This document shows positions 43,554 to 54,833 of a stretch of 64,000 nt of DNA, piece by piece. The DNA is taken from contig JASJFT010000002.1 of the NCBI GenBank assembly GCA_030770425.1, positions 655,994 to 719,993 of the forward strand, given 5' to 3'. The notes beneath the pieces were generated by a model that was given only the letters and a program-made list of their open reading frames with translations, did no database searches and was not told the origin of the DNA. The DNA comes from Darksidea phi (Eukaryota; Ascomycota; Dothideomycetes; Pleosporales; Lentitheciaceae). Within the stretch, counting starts at the first letter, position 1. Each line of letters begins with the position of its first letter. The position numbers were made by a program, and so were the translations under genes.

Positions 43554-46500
43554 TCAGACTCCAAAGTCCATCTTCAACGCAATGGTGGGCTCTCCCGGAT
43601 CCTCCCTCTCCACCTTCCTCGCCTGCCCTTGCCCACTCTTCAACACCCCCTCCATAAAACTCCTCTCGTCTGCATCCAATCCACCCACGACCCCTCTAAA
43701 AGCTGTCTGATCCGCGCCCGCAATCTCCAACAGCCGTGCCGCAGTCTCAGCACTTGTATTCGGTTCCTTGCGCGCGCGAGCAAGTAGTGCTGGGACGATG
43801 ATTTTGCATGCGACTTGCCGTTGTTGTGGTTGTGGTAACGTCGAGATGAAGGTGACTAGGGTGTGCGCGAGAGTGGAGCGCGATTCATCCAGGCCCTCGA
43901 CCTCTGATGGGTTGGCGAGGAAGGAAAGGATTTGGGGGAGGATTTGTACGGCGATTGATGTTTCGAAAGCGCCTTTCTTTGGGAGGAGAAGTAAAGAGCG
44001 ACAGCAACCTGCCGCGACTTTACTTGTCATCCTGTTGCCAAGACAGTCGAATAGCTCCTCAATAAAGCGCTTGATGAGCGGGTCGTCAGCCGGGAAAGCA
44101 GACGCCGCTGAGCTTAGCAGAATAGTGGTGGTAAGTATCGCGTTCTTCTCGCATGCGAGGGCTGCATCAAACTCTCGGTTCTGAGCGTGTTTAAGTATCT
44201 GGAGGAATCGCGTGAGGGTGGCACGGAGTTGCGTGCTTGTCTCTGAGCCGGGATCAGCTTGCTGAGCGATGCTGGTTACGAAGCGCTTGAGGATTGGTAG
44301 TGCTCGCGGCACGACTGTTGCTTGGCAGGAACCAGTGCCGAGGATGTTGGCGAACATGTGGAGAATGCAGGCATGTAGATCGGTCTTGATTATGGAGGGG
44401 AAGACTTGAGCAGCATCGACAAGGGCGGAAAGAGCAGTTGTTAAAAGGGCTACTGCTTCTTCGTTGAGCTCGTGGCGGACTGGAATATTGTTAGCGGACA
44501 GTCATTTCTGTGTTGTTTAAAACGTACCTCCACTCTTGCCATCGTTGAGACTGGGTATAAGTCCAGTCAAGACCAAGACCATGATTCTTGTCAATTCAAA
44601 TAATTGGTCTATATCATCGGAAAGATGTTCGTCTCCGGGAGAAAGGCTGCGGATTGTTAGTGTATGGTGTCGAAGCTGGTCAAAAGAGTCGTACCTCTGG
44701 CTCCTCTTTGCAGAAGGATGGCCCAAGCATAGGTTCCTGGCTATCTGGACGATGACAGTCTGTACTTGCAGACCCTCGGTCAACACTAGCCGGTCGAGCA
44801 TGTCCATTGTTTCCGAAAATACGACTTCTTGATATATGGCGTGGCCAGATACCGCGGGGCGTAAAATCTTCTTTAACGCTTGTAGGATCTCCAGTATCTG
44901 CTCCTTGGACGCTTGCAAATCACCAGGACGTCCAGCTAATGCTTCAAACGCAAGCCCAAACAGGACGAAGAAAAATGCCACAGGTTCATCACGATAGTTG
45001 ATGTGGTCAAGCTTTCCGTTGGACAGGGATGTTTCGGAGAACTCGGTCTTTCCGTCTAATGCGTCGAAGACGAACTCACTATCTTCGTCAATCAGACTGG
45101 CAATGGCGTCCACGAGATTGAGCCACGACTCTTGGTAGAACTAATGGCGTGTTAGTTGATATTCTAATGACAAGACATAAGATCCTACCTTAAGTAATGT
45201 TTCCCGGTTCAAGGCAGCATATATAGTATCTAAGCTCCCAGACAACGAGGCTGATCCCATCGATGAAATGTCAGGCTCAAATCTCAAACGTGCGTATTCT
45301 CGAAGCGAAGATAACCAGAGTGGAGTAAGCTTGGCTATGTGCGGCTTAAGCACGTCAACAAGATACGGTTGTTCCGAACTTGCGATTTGCAACTCTGCCC
45401 AAGCCGAAAAGACCGACATCTTGACCATGACCTGGGCGTTCGAGCTGAGGCCTTTCAGGTCACCGATAGCAGCGCTTTCAGATTCGCCTGATATTTCATT
45501 AGTCTTTTCGATCGCACATTCTTTTGTAGAAAACATACTAGAAAAGTTCTCAAGCGCTGAGACAAGGAGCTTGAGAATACGGCCCATGCGATCAACGTCT
45601 GTCACAATGCCGGTCGCGATAAAAGTAGCGCAAACGTTGACGGCCTCCGCTGCTAGCTCTGGCGAAGAGTCTGCTGCAAATGCCGGTGTGAGTGCAGAAC
45701 CGATCTGTGCTTGATACTGCTCTAATAAAGTCGCTTCTGGAAAGTCGGGATCCGCTGTCTTTCCGAACAGCTAGATATGATCAGCCCTCGCCCGACAAAT
45801 CTTAGCAGAGCGTCGAAGGGAACATACCTTTAAAACCTGGTCGATGATCTTGAGACCGCGTATGCGTAGTTGAACAACGCCGGCCGTAGACGCAGAGAAC
45901 GCAATCCTCACAACATCAGCTATTCTCTTCTGCAACGCCAGGACGCAAGGTGCTTCGTCTCGGAAAGTCGCCTCTTTGGTAACCATTGCAATGAGCTCGC
46001 TCAAACAATCCATAGCAAAAGTCCGCACTTGCCACTTGAGTAGTTCCTGGCTGGATTGGGTCGACCCACCGTCATCACCCGACGCATTGACTGCTGCCGC
46101 AAAGCCAGCAACTTCTTCATCTTGTAGATCCGTTTGTCCAGCTTTAGGTTTGGTGTCTGCTTTTTCTTCTACTTCAGCTAGCTTCTTAGTCTTCGTAAGG
46201 ACGGAATGGCACCGCTGCACCCAAGCAGAAGTATCGCTAAGCGCGGTCTGATGGAGCCAATTGCGGATGATGTTGCGGACAACCTCATGTTCGGGTTCGC
46301 TGTCTAAAACGTGCCACAGTTGGTCCTCTAGCCCTTCATCACCCGAACGTATGACATCCTCTGTGTTTCGTCGCATAATATTGTGCAGTCCATCAACTGC
46401 CATGTCTCGTATTTGCGTCGAGTTGCTTTCCACAGAATGCTGCAGCTGCTTTACATAGCTGGAGAAGTCCATATGCCCGGGCGCGTAGAGCGAAAGATGT

Positions 46501-49500
46501 TCCTGGCACCTGAGACTTTCGACAGCAATCAGCTCGTCCGATTCAGCCTGGAAAAGCCCGATAAGAGTCATAATGAGATCCCTCGCTTTGCCCATGTCTT
46601 GAAGGTCGGGTCCCAAAACGTTGATTGTGCTATCGATGCACCGCGCGATAACAGCAGGGGTGGGAAGATCTAGCTCCAGATTCGACGATGCCAGGGACGC
46701 GGACTCGTGATTATGCGAATCTGACGCGTAAAGTTGTGCGAGCATGCCCAGAGTACTCGTGACGTAGCTAGAGAAAGTTAAGCCAGCCGAATCAGCCACT
46801 TTTGAGAGACTGTCCAAGGCCCAGAAATGGACGACAGGATGCGGATCGTTGCCAAGAGACATTAGTATCCCAAGTATATTCTTGAGATGGTAACCTGCAG
46901 CCATCCCTCCAAGCTGTGAATGAATACAGCCTAGAGCAACAGCGTACCCGGAGCGGGCGTTTGGTTCACGGTTCGCGACGATCTGATCTACGAGATAGTT
47001 GACTTCGGTAGTGGTGAGGGCATTTCCAGAACTACTGCAAAGACGGCCGAGCGCTTCTCCTGCGAGATGTCGGACGTATGGGTCTGGGAGAATGATAAAC
47101 ACCTATTATGTTAGTCCTGCAAACGAATGGTCATTAATGCCCTTACATGGAGCAGCTCTTGGATGACCCTCTCCACTGCCGAGCCCTTAAGATCTCCAGG
47201 AGAGGACCGTGTCTCCTTGACTGCAACTTTCAACGCACCGAGCAGTGCATATGCGATATTGACCATCATCGCAGATTTTCGGTGGATATCTCGTTGCAGG
47301 ATGTTGGCAGAAAGAAAGGAAGTTATTTGCTCTAGGATACTTTCTTGAATCTTGGGGGTTTGCAGGGGCAGACAGATAGCGAAAAGCTGCAACGCAGAGT
47401 TCACAACTTCCGTCGCTGGCGGATCGGGCAAGTCAAAGGCGTCCGTCGATTTGCGGACATATAGAGCTATTGAGTCATGCTCTCGAGCACTGCATACAGG
47501 AGAGAGAAGCTAGCGTAAATTAGCAACAAGTAGCGATCAAGATGCATAGCTCAACATACGGTGCAATCGATCATTGCTTCTGGTCCATGTCTTGTGACCC
47601 AATGATGCCGGCTCTCGCTTTCGTGCTCTCCTGGTAATGGCTCAATGTCGAAACCTTTGATCAAACCCGTTACACCAAAGCCGTAATTGTCCGCTACGTC
47701 CCATATGTTTTCGATATTGCCCGTTGCACTAGCGATAGTTGTGCTTAAAGAGCTTGGGGCATAACTATCGGGGTCCGCGAACGCAGCGACGGCGAATGGA
47801 AGCAGATTCGTTTGGAGTAGAACTTCGCTACTTCCAGCTGGGCTAAGATCGACAAGTTTGGTATAACACTGCAGAACTCTTCTCCGTACCATGAGGTCAA
47901 AGTCGTTAAGTTGAAGAGCTGGCGAGAGCTTTTGAGACGCATCTTCAGTGGTCTTCTTGCTGGGTAACGTGTTAAGGAACATGGTCGTGTTCTGCAGCAT
48001 TGTCGCCAGTCTCTTAGTGACATCCAACGTCAAGAGCCTGCTATTAAACTCCAAAAATGTCAATACCGAACCTAAAGCGCACTCTCGTATATGCGCTAGG
48101 AAGCTGAGCTCTAGGATATTGCGCTGTACTATGTTGTCCTTGTTGAGAGGTTTTGGTAGAGCATTCTTCCACAGAAGTAGCAATTGCGAAAGATGTATCT
48201 TGACGAAGTTGGGACCGAGTGTCATCAATCCTCCAATGAGTATCCATGCGACCTGTACTTGGGTAGACGATACTCTCAAGTCAGAGTTGCTGCTCGACTT
48301 TAGTAGCGAGGTGGCTTGGGACAGAACCCTAGAATTTACATCCACAGACCCATGAAGCGGTTGGGAAGTCGATGTGCTGAGCACGGCTGACAGACCGTTC
48401 GCGAGACCGACGCACCGCCTCGGGGACTGCCGTGGACCTCCTAGCAAGCTAAGCTCACGGTTGACGCTGTTCATACATATCGTGACTGAAGGGAGGAGCT
48501 GTAGCGGACATGCAAGGACGAATGCACGAAGACATGATGAAGCGTATACCTGAACCGTATAACTGGGATGCTGCAGGACTTGTACGAGGGCATCTCTACA
48601 AGCATCGGCGTTGACGTTTGTAACGGACCCAAGAGAACTACACAGTGAGGAGAGGGTGCTGAGGGCGCCAATCAAGGTCTGCTTAGAAGGCTCAGGTCTT
48701 TCCTTCAAGACTTGCGGGTAGTCCTTGAGGATGTCATTGACTAGGAATCGCGCTGCAAGGAGCTGACCAGCTTCGCCTAGCATCTCGCGGCCGATCACGT
48801 TTTCAAGGATAATGCCGACGTATCTTCTGGTACTTAGGGTACGATACCGATGCTGGACGATCGCTGGGCTGCTGAGGAGATCCACAAAGAAGTGGCGCGC
48901 AATATCCCCGTATTTGGTTTCGACCACTTGTTCGCCCAGTCCCCTCAACGACTTCATGTAGCAAAGGGCAATGCCAGCACGTGCTCGATTCCCGGTTGCG
49001 GGTCGACAATATTGAGTAGAGAGAACTTTGAGAAGAGTCAGGATGGTAAAGGAAAGCCGTATCGCTGACTTCTTCGGTGCGGGAGAATCGGGACGTTCGA
49101 TAATATCCTCATCACCGTCCACGTCCGTATTTTTCTTGCTCTTCTTCTTCATCGTCTTTGACCTTGTGAGCATAGGAATCTCCGCGCCTGCCGTCTCTGA
49201 GTAATTCTTGACCAAGGCTGCGCTGAGACACGAGGCAGCTGCATTTCTGACGGAAGCTGACCCACTTTCAATAGTCTTCCAGATGGCATTCTGGAGCTTG
49301 TCGAAATCGGTTGAATTGTCAAAGAATTGGGTGTGTCGGATGAGCTGTTCCAGGAGATAACAAGCATTCGTTTGCACGAGGTATGACTTGTCGCCGGTAG
49401 AGAGAGTGCGCCCCTGCTTCCATGCATCTCTTGCAACCTGTTCCTCAGCCGAACGTCCCACTCCTTTGAACACCCTCCCGGCCGCTTTGAGAAGGGTCGC

Positions 49501-50004
49501 TCGGAGTCCGGTGTGGCTTTGCGCAGTGGATTTGACAAGCTTCAGGAGAGATGTCGACGCCAATGGGGACAGTCCTATCGCGCTATCGCCCGCTACCTCG
49601 AAGATGACGCCCAAGCAGTGCGCTGCTGCATGTTTCGCCCTGATGCCTTTATCCGATTTGGATGCAGAGTTCAAGATGCCCAATAGCTCATTGATGGATT
49701 CGAAGAGCAGCTTCCTATCGCCTTTGCCAAATATGCCCGAGAATGCCTGCCCCAAGTTATTCCGTATTACTCTCGTGGGGGGCGGGGAAGCGAGGTTGAT
49801 GATCTGGAACAACTGTTTCTTGATGTAGAATTGATGGGCCGTAGCTCCGTCGGCGTCCAGCGAGGCGACATGGCGGGCGAGATCGGACGAGAAAGTCAGT
49901 AGGTAGAGCTCCTGCTGTTCCGAGGGCAGCGCGTGCAATTTCTTGATGTCGAGCTCCGGGTTCGAGGTAGCCCCGTTGGTGGCTTCGGCCTCGGACATCG
50001 CCAT
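43554..50004 (-). CDS. LAA1: Laa1/HEATR5-type AP-1 accessory HEAT protein
   Basis: The predicted 2,041-residue HEAT-repeat protein has exons 47560-50004, 47147-47479, 45828-47102, 45189-45770, 44695-45140, 44528-44646 and 43554-44479. The start at 50004 reads MAMSEAEATNG; a second Met lies two codons later. Conserved text includes YIKKQLFQIINLASPPPTRV and IRNNLGQAFSGIFGKGDRK near the N-terminus, then continuous helical repeats. Yeast Laa1 (2,014 residues) and human HEATR5 proteins bind the AP-1 clathrin adaptor and help its membrane localisation and trans-Golgi/endosome transport. The intron at 44647-44694 is 48 nt and leaves the frame open if retained. The gene shares a 212-base promoter with a YebC-type gene. 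Confidence 0.9.
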
Positions 50005-50216
50005 GCCGGCTACACTGACCTCGTGACCTGTCAATATGAATGCTGAGGGGAGTGATGCGTGCAATTCACATGGCGGTGGTGCGAATATCAAGCCTCGAGG
50101 CGAGTGGCCTGTGGTGTTGCGGAGTTGACGCGGAGGTTTCGCTGGACCCCCGTGCTTGGCAAGAACGGTCGTCTCGAAAAATGTCTGGACAGCTCTAAGA
50201 CATCACGCACGCATCA
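50005..50216. promoter_or_regulatory. Compact bidirectional promoter, LAA1 and YebC-type gene
   Basis: Only 212 bases separate the two divergent ATG codons, and they must hold both promoters and 5' UTRs. No TATA box is apparent. Confidence 0.5.
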
Positions 50217-51191
50217 ATGTCGACATCATTCCGCCGGCTGATCGTACCCTCACTGTCGCTTAAATCTTTCATACGGTGCGCTTGCCGCAGAACCGTTCGC
50301 TTCCACCCAATCTCTCGTTACGAGCAAGCGCGATGCTTCAGCAACTCCCCGGTGGCATGGTCAGGGCACTCGTATGTGCTCCAATATAATGTCAAAGGAA
50401 TCTAATGCTAATCCCGCTGCAGGAAATGGGCAACAATAAAACATGACAAAGGCAAAAATGATGCCGCAAAGAGCAAAGCGCGCGCCAACCTCCAGAAAGA
50501 CATCTCCAACGCCGTTAAACTAGGTGGTCCCGATCCCAACATGAATCCGCGCCTCGCCCTCGCCGTATCCACCGCAAAGAAGAATGCCCTTCCTAAAGCC
50601 AACATCGAAGCCGCAATAGCACGAGGCCAGGGTCTATCTGCCACCGGCGCAGCGCTAGAACACGTCACGCTCGAAGCGATACTCCCACCTTCCATAGCTA
50701 CCGTGATAGAGTGCCAGACGGACAATAAGCTGAGAACCTTATCGGATTTGAGACTGTTAGTGAAGAACGCGGGAGGAAGTGCGTCGACGGTGGGGTTCAT
50801 GTTTGAGAAGAAGGGCAGGGTGGTGTTGCAGAAGAAGGACGGCGTGGGTATAGATGAGGTGCTGGAACCTGCGTTAGAAGCTGGTGTGCTGGACGTTTTA
50901 GAAGATGAGCAAGGACGAATTGTACTCCTCACGGAGCCGGCACAAACCAAATCTACTGGCGAAGCATTAGCGCAAACCTTGGGCATGGACATCGAGGAAA
51001 GTGACATTATCTACGACCCGAACGAAGATACAAAAGTGGCCCTAGATGACCCTGTTGCAGCACAAGAGCTGGCTGATTTCTTCGAGAGGTTGCAGGAATT
51101 GCCCGGCGTGCAGGCTGTGCATCTAAATTGGTCGAAAGGTGCGATAGACGATGCGCTGTGGGCAGATTTGCAGAGTAAAGTGGCGGTATGA
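50217..51191 (+). CDS. YebC/TACO1-type mitochondrial translation factor
   Basis: Exons 50217-50371 and 50423-51191 encode 307 residues. The first 45 residues are rich in Arg and Ser with few acids, a good mitochondrial presequence. The splice restores AWSGHSKWATIKHDKGKND, the family's N-terminal signature. Later motifs are NMNPRLALAVSTAKKNALPK, then GGSASTVGFMFEKKG and the acidic C-terminal block. The bacterial relatives YebC and PmpR, human TACO1 and yeast Dpc29 act in translation of proline-rich or COX1 messages in bacteria or mitochondria. A role in mitochondrial translation is inferred here. It lies next to PET100, another cytochrome-oxidase-related gene, though chance is possible. Confidence 0.9.
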
Positions 51192-51456
51192 TACCCCATA
51201 GATATAGATGTATGATACAGCGTTGTACAATAGTGTACGTATCAAGCGTACGTATATTTACATTCCCCAACGCCTCCAATGCTGGTGTAACTTCTGTTCA
51301 TGATCCGTCGAGGGGGAACCGATCGCGACGAGTTTCATGGCGTGAGCACGTACAAATACATCTGCGGATAGACTGTAGGTGCGCAGTCGTCCATAATTCG
51401 CGATCTGTCCCGCCCACCACATCAACTCTTTCCACCAACCCTTTCCAACTGAAGCC

Positions 51457-51777
51457 CTACTCCCTCCTCTCCATCCCCACCACTTCCCTCATCCGCGCCT
51501 CTTCCGCCTCCCGCCTCCTCTTCATCTCTGCATTCCTCGCCATCAACCTCTCAATCTCCTTCTTGATCTCCTCCCGCTCGTACGGTATCTTGTGCGTTTG
51601 TCCCTCTTTGGGCCAGAAATCGGGAACTTGGAAGCGCCCGTCGAGGTTCGTGCCGAAATAGTACATTACGCCGATGGGGAAGAGGATGTACATGCCGAAC
51701 TGGGAAGGTTAGCTGGGTGGACGGAGGGAGGGAAGGACGAGGGGTACTTTGAAGACTTCGAGGTTGGGGCCGCCCAT
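51457..51777 (-). CDS. PET100: Pet100-type cytochrome c oxidase assembly protein
   Basis: A 90-residue mitochondrial inner-membrane protein is predicted, with exons 51748-51777 and 51457-51699. The short first exon reads MGGPNLEVFK and joins FGMYILFPIGVMYYFGTNLD, a family hallmark with one membrane helix. VPDFWPKEGQTHKIPYEREE follows, then a charged coiled-coil-like tail. Pet100 chaperones assembly of cytochrome c oxidase. It is convergent with the YebC-type gene and divergent from the ECI1-like gene. Confidence 0.93.
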
Positions 51778-52227
51778 TTTGGCGGTATTGGTGGGGTAGA
51801 GGGGGGGGAAGGCCGGGTACGGAGTAGAGTGCGCGTTTGTAGTGCGATGGGGTTGAGTCTTCTGAGGGTGACGGTTCGGTGATGGTTCGGCTGATCGTTA
51901 TCGATAAACTCTGCAACCCTCCACCCTCAAAGATCCTCCGACCCCAATATGAGCTCGAAGATCGCCTCTAGATTATACTACTAGACTCACTGTCACACTT
52001 TAGCCCGAATGTCTGGCCCTACAATCATGAATACCAATCCATCCATCGGGCCTATCAAATTATCTCCATCTCCGCATCCCACATGCCTCGGCTCACGCGC
52101 GTCACGACTCTCCCGGCGGTTGTCATCATCCCCAAATACACTTCCACCTATTATACGCTGCAGCTTTGACGTTCTTCAAACCTCCATTTCACTCTGACAC
52201 AACTTCTTCGTCTCTAGAGTCCTCACC
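51778..52227. promoter_or_regulatory. Shared promoter of PET100 and ECI1-like gene
   Basis: The 450 bases between the two divergent start codons include pyrimidine-rich stretches before the ECI1-like ATG. No specific binding site was identified. Confidence 0.4.
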
Positions 52228-53106
52228 ATGGCAGAAGAAGGCATCCTCGTCGAGTACAAGGACAGAGTGGCTATCATCACATTGAATTTGCCCAAGAAGC
52301 TAAACGCACTGGACCAAGATCTGTACTTCAAGCTCGCTACATCATTGCACGAAGTAGCTGCGCGCGATGACATTACTATAACCGTCCTCACAGGCAAGGG
52401 GCGATTCTTCTCCGCGTACGCATCACCTCTCCCAACACAGCTAAGTTACAGGAATGGTCGCTAACAGAATGCGTGTAGCGGTGCAGACGTATCAGTCGGC
52501 TCCTTGACTTCATCAGACGGAGACGACCCGCGCCGCTTCTGGGTCAAAAACTTCGTCTCCAACAATCTCCACATAACGCACGCGTTCTACACCCATCCTA
52601 AGATCCTCGTCACCGCCCTCAACGGCCCCGCAGTTGGGCTCTCCGCCGCGTTGATCGCTTTCTCAGACTTCATCTACGCGGCGCCGCATGCGTTCCTCCT
52701 TACACCGTTCTCCTCGCTCGGCCTCGTTGCTGAGGGTAACGCCTCTATCGGTTTCGTGAGACGTTTAGGTATCAGCAAGGCTAACGAAGCGCTGATCATG
52801 AGTAAGAGGATTACGTGTGAAGAGTTGGTGCAAACGGGCTTTGTGAATAAGGTTATTGATGTCGGGAGTAAAGATAGCCCGAAGTTCCTAGAAGAAGTGC
52901 TGAAAGAGGTTGATGATCGGTTGGGAAGTCATCTGAACAGCGAGAGCCTGATACAAATCAAGGCACTGATTCGGAAGCCGGAGATGGAGTCGCTAGATAA
53001 GCAGGGGGTTACGGAGGTGTTTGCGGGGTTGCACCGGTTTATGAAGGGCGTGCCGCAGGAGGAGTTCAGGAAGATTGCTAGTGGGGAGAAGAAGCATAAA
53101 CTGTAG
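52228..53106 (+). CDS. ECI1: Peroxisomal delta3,delta2-enoyl-CoA isomerase-like
   Basis: Exons 52228-52415 and 52479-53106 encode 271 residues of the crotonase superfamily. KDRVAIITLNLPKKLNALDQ opens the fold, GRFFSAGADV crosses the splice and forms the first half of the oxyanion hole, and TALNGPAVGLSAAL supplies the second. The catalytic-loop sequence TPFSSLGLVAEGNASIGFVR resembles peroxisomal enoyl-CoA isomerases, which move double bonds during beta-oxidation of unsaturated fatty acids. The C-terminus HKL is a PTS1-like signal, similar to the HRL of yeast Eci1. A plain enoyl-CoA hydratase activity cannot be excluded. Confidence 0.88.
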
Positions 53107-53163
53107 ATACCACCTAATCAAGCAAAATGTGGTCGACGATTTGCACGAGTTGATTACACTAGA

Positions 53164-54400
53164 TTATGCTAGTGACACACCGCCCTTGGTGGTTAGCAAT
53201 TCGCCTCCAATAGACTCATTTGTGCCCAGCGCAGGTTTGCCAGTCGATAGAAGAGGTTGGCCCTCGTCTGGAGGCGGTTTCTTCGCCTTTTTCTTCTTCT
53301 GCTCCTGCTGTTGATGATTAACGTAGGTTGAATATCGCAGCGCTACGAAAAGGAAAAACGCTGATACGCCGATGGTCATAGCAGCGCGGCGTGTGAGAAC
53401 CCATCGTAGGCCTTCAACTTCGCTGCGCGCGTCCGAGTTGAGCGCGATTGTTATCTTATAGCCGAGCTCTTGGATCTGTGCAACAATTAGTTGAGTAAAC
53501 TCGACCGTGGATGGAGGGATATACCTTCGTCTCCTTGACCCTCTGTTCCTGCCTAACAGCCATCTTTCTATCGTCAAAGAGTCCCCTCAAGTCGTCCTTC
53601 AAATGGCTCGTCTCTTGACCCATCTTCTGCCCCAGGATATCCACCTCATGCTGCAGCTGATTCCGCTCCGTTCTCAACCTCTCCATCTCGCCCTTCCGCG
53701 CATTCCCAATCTCTGTCCTTAACTCGCTACAAGCTGCCCGGAACAGGTACGTCTCGTTCTCTACGTTCGACTTGCTGACGAGGCCCCTTCGTGCGAGGGA
53801 CATGTTCTCGCCCAGGATTCCGCGCACGGCTTTCATTATGGACACGGATTGGTCTTGTGTGAAGCCGGACTTTGTGAGGTCTTTCACGAGGCTGTACGTG
53901 TCGAAGTGGTGGACGTATGGCGGGGTTTTGAGGTGCGGCGGCTTGCGCTGTTCCTCTTCCTGAGGCGAAGGCATATGCAGGACGGTCTCCAGGGGTTTCG
54001 ATTCGGCAGTTTTGGGCGGGTCCGGCGCGGGCGCTGGTGAGGCATCTGCGGCACCTGTGGCATCTGCGAGCTTTGGCTGTGAGGGAGGGATCGTTTTGGG
54101 TGGCGGTCCCTCCTCTTCGTCCTCCTCTACAACCTCCGTGGACTTCTTTTCCAGCACCTTATTCTCCGTTTCGGATGTCTTTCGCTCCTTTTGAGCTTCC
54201 TGTGACTGCTCTCCTCGTAGATGCGGCGACGGCTCCTGCGCGGTTCCATAGCGTTGTGGAACCCGGTCCCGACATGGCGGAGTCGTCACAAAACACCTTA
54301 CCACGGCTCTACGGCGTGGAGGAATACGGGCGCGCGTTCGCGGAGGCTTCAGAGGCTTGAATAGCATTGGCCATAGGAAGGGTAGGCGTGGCGCAGCCAT
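53164..54400 (-). CDS. DUF1640/MCUR1-type mitochondrial coiled-coil protein
   Basis: Exons 53525-54400 and 53164-53475 encode 395 residues. The N-terminus is very rich in Arg and Pro with no acid in the first 40 residues, consistent with a mitochondrial presequence. An acidic and proline-rich linker follows. The conserved part begins VHHFDTYSLVKDLTKSGFT, then a long coiled coil (SHLKDDLRGLFDDRK), and ends with one membrane helix (MTIGVSAFFLFVALRYSTY) and a basic tail. The family includes human MCUR1/CCDC90B and yeast Fmp32, linked to inner-membrane complex assembly or calcium uptake. Only 57 bases separate its stop from that of the ECI1-like gene. Confidence 0.87.
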
Positions 54401-54833
54401 GTTTATGATTCTGTGTAAAAGGCGAAATTCCGAGGTCGAATCAATCTTGAAATTAGATCATCGCTCAGTCAGCACGTGGGCGTTCAACTCTAACCTTCCG
54501 CGACTTCTCCCACGATTTCATATTTGCACGCTAGACCGTTGGACAGGTTTGCGACACGCGATGACGCGATACAAGCAGTTCGTTGACAGCTCAGCCGACC
54601 CACATTGTCTGCAATTGGCTGGAACTGCATGACGCTTGACCGGTCTGATCAGGCTGGGATTTTAATATCCATTGCTGACGCCCTTGATCTAAGATTGCCT
54701 GCCCTTGGCTACCTGCACTCATATCGCGTTCAAATCTCGACTTTTAAATTTACTCCTCGTGCCCTAAACCGCGCATACACTTCACTGACCCGCTTGGACG
54801 AGGAGGCTTGGACGCATCTGTTGGACTATCGCG
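54401..54833. promoter_or_regulatory. Promoter region between MCUR1-like and HET genes
   Basis: These 433 bases lie between divergent ATG codons and should carry both promoters. An AT-rich patch (about 54737-54753) lies 80-100 bases before the HET start. No other feature was seen. Confidence 0.4.
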
